Shown here: positions 6,484 through 12,513 of the stretch, piece by piece
Layout of the letters: each line of letters opens with the position of its first letter
How positions within the stretch are numbered: the stretch's first letter is position 1
Notes under the pieces: generated by a model
Told to the model about the DNA's origin: nothing
Seen by the model: the letters and a program-made list of their open reading frames with translations, nothing else
Database searches by the model: none
Origin: a virus
Length of the DNA: 26,833 nucleotides
IMG/VR virus record: IMGVR_UViG_3300032073_000201
Location: 1 to 26,833 of that record
Strand: one strand, 5' to 3'
Position numbers and translations under genes: made by a program

Positions 6484-9031
6484 AGAAAAATATAAAGCAG
6501 TATTAGAGGGTAACTACTCTAAATCTCAATTTGTGAGAGATGCTAAAAGAGAATTATCACAATTTTTATCTCCATACAGCCAATTTGACGACTCGGTACA
6601 GATTCTTAAATCTAAAGGTATTCTTTCAGAGGTAAAGAAAGAAGCAACAACTTTAGAATATGAATGCCCAGTTTCTAAGTACTCTGATGAGGCAGTTAGA
6701 AGAGGATGTGATTACGAATTAACGAAAAAAGGTATAGACCCTGTAAATGCAACTGCAGAAGAAAAAACAGCATGTGAAAAAGTAGCAATAAAAAATCTTG
6801 ATAAAGATGAAATGCACTACCTTAATATAATGGCCGGTGAGTCAAAGAAAGTAGACAAGCATGATAAAATGGTTGAACCAAATGAAAAAAATAAGGTAGA
6901 TACTTTTAATGGCATGAAAAAAGCTGAATTGAAAGAAGAGACTATCAAAGAAAGCTACGATGCTAATGATGACTACGATAACATGGACTTTAGCAAACTT
7001 AACCCAGGACAAAAAGCAGCAATTGATGTTTGGTTAGAGCAGTATGCTGAAGGTTACTTCGATAATAAAGCAGAATTTCAAGGTATGATTGATAAGTTTG
7101 CTGAAATTGAAAATGCAAATGATTTAGAAGATTTTGTACATGCTGATTTTTCAGGTGATGAAGGTGAAAGACAGTGGTTTATTAGACAATTAGAAAAAGC
7201 TTACTTGGATGATGACCAACCATTAGATGAAGAAGAAGCAGTGACAGAGATCAACCAAGAAGAATATAATGGTGATTTTATTATAAAACATTATACTAAC
7301 CCAAAAAATGGTAAGAGCTTAATTGATGATGAAATTATAGGAGACTTCTTTAAAACACATCCTGAATCAAAAGAGCAAACACCTGAAGATGCATTAGATA
7401 ATTTTGAAAACTTCTTACTAGCTAACTACGAAATGCCTGGAGATTATATGCAAGAAAAAGTAGCTAAAACAGTCGACGATGTTATTGATCCAGCAGAGTA
7501 TGGAATGATAGGTCAAGGTTACTTAAAAGGATTTAATAGACCTCATTCTTTAGATTTAGATGATTTAGAAGTTTTAGGACGTAAAGTAGTACAATCATTA
7601 TACAAAGGAGATTTTGATAAAGCTAAAGCTAAATTCATTACACCTGATACTGAAATGGATGAGCAAATGTCAGATGAAGAAATGGCAAAGATTGCTAAGT
7701 ACGGCAAAGATACAGATATGAAAGCAATTGATAAACTATATCAATTAGGAGATAAATTCTCATCAGACTTTGATTATGACGGTATGTTGAAAGCTGGTTT
7801 AAAGTTAAAAATAAGCACACCGGTATCAAAAATGCAACAAGTATACGATTCTTTCGAAGACGTTAATTATCATAGTGAAAATGGTCATTTAGGAAATGCT
7901 ATAGATTATGTAAAAGATGGAGACAAAGCAGGAGCATTAAAACATTTAAAACTATTCAGAGATGCTATTAGAAAAACTTTATCTGATATCTCTGAAGGAC
8001 ATTGCAATACACATAGAAAGAAAAACGAAGAAGTAGTTACAGAATCAAGAGGTGCATTTGATTTATGTATTCAAGGTATAAAAGATATAGCTGTAGACGG
8101 TGATATTAGTGAAAGAGAAGCTGCTATGGAAATGATGATAGCAATTTCTGATAGATATGATTTTGATTTAGCAGGATTAGAAACTCAATTGTTTGACGGA
8201 GATGACGCTATAAACGAAGGTAGAAGAGCTAAATCTAAAGGCGGTAAAGTAGTAACTGAAAATGATTATGAAACTGGAGGATATGTAGAAGCTATGGGAC
8301 CAATGTTTGAAAGAGCTGTTAATATGTTAATTAGCGCTTGGGAAGAATGGAAAATGGGGCCAATGACCGAACCGGGAATGATAGAGCATGCTAAAAGAGA
8401 TATCGTTAACTATGTAGAAATGCAATTGATGGTTGATAACCTAGAAGAAAAGAAAGGAAAAGATCACGATGGAGACGGAGATATAGACGGAGATGATTAT
8501 ATGGCTGGTAAAGATAAAGCTATTAAAAAAGCAATGGGTAAGAATAAGATTGTAAAAGAAAACATAAAAGCTATAATTAGTAAAGTATTAGAAGAAGGAG
8601 TAGTAAATGAAGCTGCTACGAATGCTTTAGCTAATTTTTCTGAAACTTACGGAGGATTTGAAGGTATGAAACAAGCCATTATCGCGTTACAAGATTTAGT
8701 AACAGATATAGAATCTTACTACGATAAGACAAGAGGTAAAATTCAAAAAGTATACGATACCTTAGGAGATATTAGAAATGAAGAAGGTTTAAAAGTAGGA
8801 GGATTCTTAGCTCCAGCTATTGAGCAAGCATTCAATAAAGATTTAAGACCTGCTATTAAAGGAGGTTTTACTAAAGGATTAGACCAACCTAAAGTAAAAA
8901 TGATTACTCAGAGAGATATCGATATGCATAACTCAGGAGAAAAAGCTTTAGGAGAAGAAGAAAAAGAAACAGTATACTCAAGACCTTCTGTAAACGGTAC
9001 TTTACAGGAGAATAAAAAAAATAAAAAATAA
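6470..9031 (+). CDS. Large acidic modular head-cassette protein (possible polyprotein)
   Basis: I do not recognise this 853-residue protein as a whole. It is acidic, helical and looks like several domains in series. The N-terminal 55 residues (from MKTIKEKYK) are basic and helical. Later parts are separated by the short motifs AVTE (257-260), VVTE (522-525), AINE (580-583), VVTE (594-597) and VVNE (711-714), each of which ends in Glu like T4 gp21 cleavage sites. A WEEWK module (624-653) recurs in the 80-residue protein at 11046. Residues 665-676 form a canonical EF-hand-type loop with Asp at positions 1, 3, 5, 7, 9 and 12. Cys residues are few. Its place between portal and prohead protease suggests a core or internal head protein processed during maturation; this is inference. 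Confidence 0.8.
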   Translation: MKTIKEKYKAVLEGNYSKSQFVRDAKRELSQFLSPYSQFDDSVQILKSKGILSEVKKEATTLEYECPVSKYSDEAVRRGCDYELTKKGIDPVNATAEEKTACEKVAIKNLDKDEMHYLNIMAGESKKVDKHDKMVEPNEKNKVDTFNGMKKAELKEETIKESYDANDDYDNMDFSKLNPGQKAAIDVWLEQYAEGYFDNKAEFQGMIDKFAEIENANDLEDFVHADFSGDEGERQWFIRQLEKAYLDDDQPLDEEEAVTEINQEEYNGDFIIKHYTNPKNGKSLIDDEIIGDFFKTHPESKEQTPEDALDNFENFLLANYEMPGDYMQEKVAKTVDDVIDPAEYGMIGQGYLKGFNRPHSLDLDDLEVLGRKVVQSLYKGDFDKAKAKFITPDTEMDEQMSDEEMAKIAKYGKDTDMKAIDKLYQLGDKFSSDFDYDGMLKAGLKLKISTPVSKMQQVYDSFEDVNYHSENGHLGNAIDYVKDGDKAGALKHLKLFRDAIRKTLSDISEGHCNTHRKKNEEVVTESRGAFDLCIQGIKDIAVDGDISEREAAMEMMIAISDRYDFDLAGLETQLFDGDDAINEGRRAKSKGGKVVTENDYETGGYVEAMGPMFERAVNMLISAWEEWKMGPMTEPGMIEHAKRDIVNYVEMQLMVDNLEEKKGKDHDGDGDIDGDDYMAGKDKAIKKAMGKNKIVKENIKAIISKVLEEGVVNEAATNALANFSETYGGFEGMKQAIIALQDLVTDIESYYDKTRGKIQKVYDTLGDIRNEEGLKVGGFLAPAIEQAFNKDLRPAIKGGFTKGLDQPKVKMITQRDIDMHNSGEKALGEEEKETVYSRPSVNGTLQENKKNKK
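8339..8428 (+). repeat. WEEWK module, copy 1 (in the 853-residue protein)
   Basis: Residues 624-653 of the large head-cassette protein. Aligned without gaps to residues 46-75 of the protein at 11046, 11 of 30 positions are identical, including W, E, W, K, P, I, A, K, D, Y and L at the same spacing. This is a protein-level repeat between two genes. Confidence 0.6.
8462..8497 (+). other. EF-hand-like calcium-binding loop coding segment
   Basis: It encodes DHDGDGDIDGDD. Asp occupies loop positions 1, 3, 5, 7, 9 and 12, Gly position 6 and Ile position 8, as in EF-hand or dockerin-type loops. Position 12 is Asp rather than the more usual Glu. The loop is followed by a Lys-rich helix (KDKAIKKAMGK). 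Calcium binding is inferred from the pattern. Confidence 0.6.
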
Positions 9032-9105
9032 TGAAGGATAGTTTTAACCTTAGAAAATTTTTAACTGAAAATAAATTAACTTCTAATAGTAAGGTACTAG
9101 AAGAA
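9031..9105 (+). other. Capsid-targeting-like N-terminal tag, copy 1
   Basis: Residues 1-25. The pattern MKx(1-2)FN(L/I)xK(F/W), L-x-E and ENK(L/I) is followed by a second hydrophobic-x-Glu (LEE, 23-25). The T4 internal proteins start with a comparable MKTYQEFI-type propeptide removed by gp21. Function inferred. Confidence 0.45.
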
Positions 9106-9789
9106 GTTGACAACAAGGTTATTCTAAAATACTCAGGAAATGATAAATCAATGGACTTAGGGGTTAAACCTAATGGGGAGAAGTTCCAAGGTTCAGATGA
9201 TGTAGAATATGCTTTTAATACATTAGGAATGCCTGATAATGGTCCATATTATGTGGTAGGTGATAAATTAAAAACTGAAGATGGAACAGAAATTACAGTT
9301 ACTAAAGTAGAATGGGATGTAGTTGGAAAAACTCAATATGCTAGAGATGGAAAAATCTCTACAGGAAATGACCACGGTTGGGTAATTGAATTCGATATTC
9401 CTGAATACAATACAGATAATTATTCAGTTTTAAAGAAAGTAAGTGATGAAGAGTGGAAAACAGTATTAAAAAACAGACCAAATAAAAAAGGTCCAAAATT
9501 TGTTTATGTAAATGTAGACGGTGAAAAAAAGGGAGGTGAATTAACTTATACCTTTAGTGAGTATGATTCTGATATTAATGATAAAGCGTTTAAAAAACAA
9601 GTAGAAGCAGGTATTAAAGCTAAACTACCAAACATATCAGATGAAGATTTACAAACTATTATAGATAGCTCTGTTGAATATTATGCTGATGAAGCAAGAG
9701 ATGAAAATAAAAAAGGAAGAGATGCAGATCCAACACCATCATCAGATATAGTAGATATGGCAGTTGATTATTATAACGAAGAATTTTAA
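9031..9789 (+). CDS. Hypothetical head-cassette protein with N-terminal targeting-like tag
   Basis: A 252-residue acidic protein of unknown function. Its first 25 residues (MKDSFNLRKFLTENKL..., then VLEE at 22-25) match the N-termini of the proteins at 11046 and, more loosely, 9801. The tag is short, amphipathic, and ends near a Leu-x-Glu, much as capsid-targeting propeptides of T4 internal proteins do. The body (30-160) is beta-rich with many Asp/Gly turns, and the C-terminus (200-252) is helical and acidic. The ATG overlaps the preceding TAA by one base. Together with its position ahead of the protease this suggests a protein packaged in the head. No enzymatic motif is visible. Confidence 0.75.
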   Translation: MKDSFNLRKFLTENKLTSNSKVLEEVDNKVILKYSGNDKSMDLGVKPNGEKFQGSDDVEYAFNTLGMPDNGPYYVVGDKLKTEDGTEITVTKVEWDVVGKTQYARDGKISTGNDHGWVIEFDIPEYNTDNYSVLKKVSDEEWKTVLKNRPNKKGPKFVYVNVDGEKKGGELTYTFSEYDSDINDKAFKKQVEAGIKAKLPNISDEDLQTIIDSSVEYYADEARDENKKGRDADPTPSSDIVDMAVDYYNEEF

Positions 9790-9800
9790 AATAAAAAAAA

Positions 9801-9869
9801 ATGAAAGATACTTTTAATATACATAAGTGGAATAAAGAAAGGTACTTAGCTGAAAATAAAATAGAGGAA
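9801..9869 (+). other. Capsid-targeting-like N-terminal tag, copy 2 (divergent)
   Basis: Residues 1-23 keep MKDxFN(I)xK(W), LAENK(I) and a terminal IEE, but have an insertion relative to the copies at 9031 and 11046. Role inferred from the shared layout. Confidence 0.4.
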
Positions 9870-10463
9870 GCAGCACCAGTAGAATTACCTAATATACCTG
9901 ATTCAATACTAAACAAGTTAGCAAATCAGATAAAGACACCACAGACAATGGCATCTGCAGTCATTGCTTTTATAAATAAAGCTGCTGAAAAAGAAAATGA
10001 GACTCTTCTTAATAGCCCTAAACTAAAAGTAATTATAGATAAGCTAAACCTTTTAGCTCAAGAAGAACCAAAAGGAGAAGTAGAAGAAGAAGTAAATGAA
10101 GGTGATTTATTTTCATCTAAATTTGATAGACCACATCTTAAAGATATAATTAGAAATTTAAATAAAGGTCTAATTTTAGATATGCCTACAAGAGAAGCTT
10201 ATAAATTTTTAGTATCATTACTTGATGCTGAAGATAAAGAAGAATTAGGTTTAAATGAAAACATTGAAGAAATAGTAAATGAAAATTTAAAAGATAAAGC
10301 AAAAGAAGCATTAAGAAAAATACAAATAGTTGCTAAAGAAAAAGGACAGAATGTTAAATCATTCCTTAAAGATGCAGACGGTATAGAAATAATGTCAGCT
10401 TTATTTCCAGGATTAACAGCTGCTTCATCGTTTATGGAAGAAGAAAAAAACGATAAAATATAA
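9801..10463 (+). CDS. Hypothetical head-cassette protein with tag-like N-terminus
   Basis: A 220-residue helical, Lys/Glu-rich protein of unknown function. It starts MKDTFNIHKWNKERYLAENK, a divergent form of the tag seen at 9031 and 11046, followed by IEE (21-23). Two more Glu-ending motifs, VNEG (near 98) and VNEN (near 156), divide it into three segments. The 11-nt gap before it is A-rich with no Shine-Dalgarno sequence. The prohead protease starts 4 nt after its stop, so the two are expressed together. An internal-head or core role is inferred from tag and position. Confidence 0.75.
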   Translation: MKDTFNIHKWNKERYLAENKIEEAAPVELPNIPDSILNKLANQIKTPQTMASAVIAFINKAAEKENETLLNSPKLKVIIDKLNLLAQEEPKGEVEEEVNEGDLFSSKFDRPHLKDIIRNLNKGLILDMPTREAYKFLVSLLDAEDKEELGLNENIEEIVNENLKDKAKEALRKIQIVAKEKGQNVKSFLKDADGIEIMSALFPGLTAASSFMEEEKNDKI

Positions 10464-10467
10464 TAAC

Positions 10468-11046
10468 ATGGGACAAGTATTAGTAAACGTTACGCCATTT
10501 AAATCTATTCTTAAAGAATCTAAGGAACGTCCTGGAGTTTTTGAGGTAGAAGGAGTTATGCAAAGAGCAGGCGCTAAAAACCAAAACGGAAGAGTTTACG
10601 ATAAAGATATACTTATACGTGAAGTAAAAAAATATATTGATGAATTCGTTAACAACGGAAACGCATACGGAGAATTAGACCATCCTGAATCAGCTATAGT
10701 ATCTTTAAAAAATGCATCTCATATAGTAAAAGACTTATACTGGAAAGGAGATGATTTGATGGGTAAAGTAGAACTATTAAATACTCCTGCTGGTAATATA
10801 GTAAAAGAAATAATTAAAGCAGGACATACAATTGGTATCTCCTCTAGAGGTACAGGTTCAGTACAACAGACAAACGAAGGTACTTTAGAAGTACAACCTG
10901 ATTTTGAATTAGTGTGTTGGGATTTTGTATCTAATCCATCTACTCACGGTGCATTTATGAACCCTATATCGTTAAATGAAGGTAAAGGTAAAGTATCTAA
11001 ATATTTAAATTTAGACAATATTATTAACGATATTTTGAGAGCATAA
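10468..11046 (+). CDS. 21: Prohead core protease (gp21-like serine protease)
   Basis: This 192-residue protein belongs to the T4 gp21 family of head-maturation proteases, which cleave scaffold, capsid and internal proteins before DNA packaging. The fold markers are GELDHP with the likely catalytic His72 (68-73), GISSRGTGS with the likely nucleophile Ser125 or Ser126 (123-131), and the WDFVSNPS block (151-158) with a conserved Asp. Length is close to T4 gp21 (212). A C-terminal LNEG (169-172) could be a self-processing site, since T4 gp21 also trims itself. The gene starts 4 nt after the preceding stop and shares one base with the next start, so it sits inside the head-cassette operon among its likely substrates. 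Confidence 0.94.
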   Translation: MGQVLVNVTPFKSILKESKERPGVFEVEGVMQRAGAKNQNGRVYDKDILIREVKKYIDEFVNNGNAYGELDHPESAIVSLKNASHIVKDLYWKGDDLMGKVELLNTPAGNIVKEIIKAGHTIGISSRGTGSVQQTNEGTLEVQPDFELVCWDFVSNPSTHGAFMNPISLNEGKGKVSKYLNLDNIINDILRA

Positions 11047-11114
11047 TGAAAAACTTTAATTTAAGAAAATTTTTAGTTGAAAACAAACTTACTGAGCAAA
11101 GTAAATTAAATGAG
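11046..11114 (+). other. Capsid-targeting-like N-terminal tag, copy 3
   Basis: Residues 1-23. The DNA is also close to copy 1, sharing for example the run AGAAAATTTTTA, so the duplication may be fairly recent. The tag contains LVE, LTE and LNE, any of which could be a gp21-type site. Confidence 0.45.
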
Positions 11115-11288
11115 GTAGATAATTATTGGTTTATTGACGAAATGGATTTAGACGATCATTTAGAGAATATCCATTATGAGTGGGAAAAATGGAAAGAAAC
11201 AACTAGTCCTGACCCCAGAGATATTACAACAGCTAAAAAAGATGTAATACAGTATACAGTAGAATACTTAAAAAGATCATTTAAATAG
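11046..11288 (+). CDS. Small tagged protein with WEEWK module
   Basis: An 80-residue protein that consists of just two recognisable parts: an N-terminal tag (MKNFNLRKFLVENKLTEQ, then LNE at 21-23) nearly the same as that at 9031, and a helical module (46-75) homologous to residues 624-653 of the 853-residue protein. It starts on the last base of the protease stop (TAATG). The arrangement suggests one functional module delivered to the prohead by its own tag and possibly released by gp21. Biochemical function unknown. No Cys and no membrane segment. Confidence 0.7.
   Translation: MKNFNLRKFLVENKLTEQSKLNEVDNYWFIDEMDLDDHLENIHYEWEKWKETTSPDPRDITTAKKDVIQYTVEYLKRSFK
11181..11270 (+). repeat. WEEWK module, copy 2
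   Basis: Residues 46-75 of the 80-residue protein (EWEKWK ... AKKDVIQY). It aligns without gaps to copy 1 in the 853-residue protein, with 11 of 30 identities. Confidence 0.6.
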
Positions 11289-11309
11289 TAGTTTTCCGGA
11301 ATAAGTATA

Positions 11310-11317
11310 TATTTATA
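11310..11317 (+). promoter_or_regulatory. TATTTATA element in the scaffold leader
   Basis: TATTTATA sits in a near-palindromic A/T run (GTATATATTTATATAC), 22 nt after the preceding stop and 92 nt before the favoured scaffold ATG at 11409. If it marks a transcription start, the scaffold mRNA would carry the two hairpins downstream. Confidence 0.35.
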
Positions 11318-11324
11318 TACGAAT

Positions 11325-11385
11325 ATGCAGTCACTTATACTGCATTACCTTTATATTATTTTCTATTACGATTTCAATAATCGTA
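11325..11385 (+). promoter_or_regulatory. Two-hairpin 5' leader of scaffold gene
   Basis: Two perfect 7-bp stems lie ahead of the scaffold start: ATGCAGT/ACTGCAT (11325-11331 with 11339-11345, 7-nt loop) and TACGATT/AATCGTA (11367-11373 with 11379-11385, 5-nt loop). Neither is followed by a U-tract, so they are not intrinsic terminators. They could control translation or stability of the scaffold message. Confidence 0.4.
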
Positions 11386-11408
11386 GAAATCCAAAAAATT
11401 TATTAAAA

Positions 11409-12473
11409 ATGGCAAACAAAGATTTATTCAAGCAAGCTATTGCTGAAGCTAAATCTATAAGAGAAGCCGCTATTACTAACGCTAAAGAAGCTTTAGAAGA
11501 GACTTTAACTCCTCATCTTAAAGATATGTTAGCTGCTAAACTACAAGAGATGGAAGATTCTTCTGTAGAAGAAGTAGTAACAGAATCTGAAGAAGTTGAA
11601 GAAGAAGTATCAGAAGCTCAAGGAAATGTAGACGCTCATGACGAGAATCCACATGATCAACTTGAGGAAGCAGAAGTAGAAGAAGCAATGGAGGAAGAAC
11701 CTATGGAAGAAGCAGAAGGCGACGACGAAGCTGAAGCCGATGCGGAGGTTGATTCAGAAGAATCTGAAGACGAAGCAGAAGACGAAGAAGAAATTGAAGT
11801 TAAAGACATGGAAGTTGATGACTTAAAAGATCTTATTCGTGACATTATTTCTCAAGAAATGGGAGGTGATGAAGAAAGTTTAGATAATACTGATATGGAT
11901 GCAGGAGCAGAAATGGGAGACATGGAAGCTGGTGCAGAAGAGGAGGAAATTAATCTAGATGAATTATTAGCAGAATTAGAAAACGAACTTGCAGAAGGTG
12001 AACACGGAGATAAAGAAATGGAAGAAGCTCACTGTAACACTAAAGAAGAAGGTGTAGAAGAAGAAATTTCTGAAGAAGTTGAAGAAGAAGTTAAAGAAGA
12101 AGTTAAGGAAGATGTATCTGAATTAAACGAAGCTTTAACAACTATCAAAGCTCTACAAAACCAACTACAAGAAGTTAATCTATTGAACGCTAAGTTAATG
12201 TATGTGAATAAAGTATTTAAGTCTAATAACTTAAATGAATCACAGAAAGTTAACATTATCGCTGCTTTCGATAAAGCTGAAACGGTAAAAGAAGTAAAGT
12301 TAGTTTTTGAAACAGTTTCTGATAACATAGTAGTTAAAAAACCAACTGCTATTAAAGAATCTAAATTAGGTATGGCGAGTAAAGCGACTGGGACTACTGC
12401 AAGTAAGCCAGAAGTTATCGCTGAAGTATCTAGTGCGGTTCAGAGAATGCAAAAATTAGCTGGAATTATTTAA
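11409..12473 (+). CDS. 22: Prohead core scaffold protein (gp22-like)
   Basis: The scaffold forms the core around which the capsid shell assembles, then is degraded by gp21. The call rests on position between protease and major capsid gene, extreme Glu/Asp content (residues 50-235), a helical C-terminal third, and a C-terminus MQKLAGII like that of other T4-type scaffolds. The frame is open back to an ATG at 11325, but those 28 codons encode an aromatic, hydrophobic peptide unlike a scaffold and overlap two RNA hairpins. I therefore choose the ATG at 11409 (MANKDLFKQA), giving 354 residues against 269 in T4. A VVTE at 56-59 repeats the motif of the 853-residue protein. HCNT (208-211) also occurs there. 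Confidence 0.88.
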   Translation: MANKDLFKQAIAEAKSIREAAITNAKEALEETLTPHLKDMLAAKLQEMEDSSVEEVVTESEEVEEEVSEAQGNVDAHDENPHDQLEEAEVEEAMEEEPMEEAEGDDEAEADAEVDSEESEDEAEDEEEIEVKDMEVDDLKDLIRDIISQEMGGDEESLDNTDMDAGAEMGDMEAGAEEEEINLDELLAELENELAEGEHGDKEMEEAHCNTKEEGVEEEISEEVEEEVKEEVKEDVSELNEALTTIKALQNQLQEVNLLNAKLMYVNKVFKSNNLNESQKVNIIAAFDKAETVKEVKLVFETVSDNIVVKKPTAIKESKLGMASKATGTTASKPEVIAEVSSAVQRMQKLAGII

Positions 12474-12513
12474 AAAAAATCAATTAATTAAAATTAAAAA
12501 ACACAATTCAATC

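Noticed and set aside
11325-11408. Upstream in-frame extension of the scaffold gene (28 codons)
   Set aside because: The peptide is hydrophobic and aromatic, unlike a scaffold, its ATG is buried in a hairpin, and MANKDLFKQ at 11409 is a typical start.
11657-12328. Minus-strand Ser-rich open frames opposite the scaffold
   Set aside because: They are the antisense image of Glu/Ala codon runs (GAA to TTC, and similar); no support as genes.
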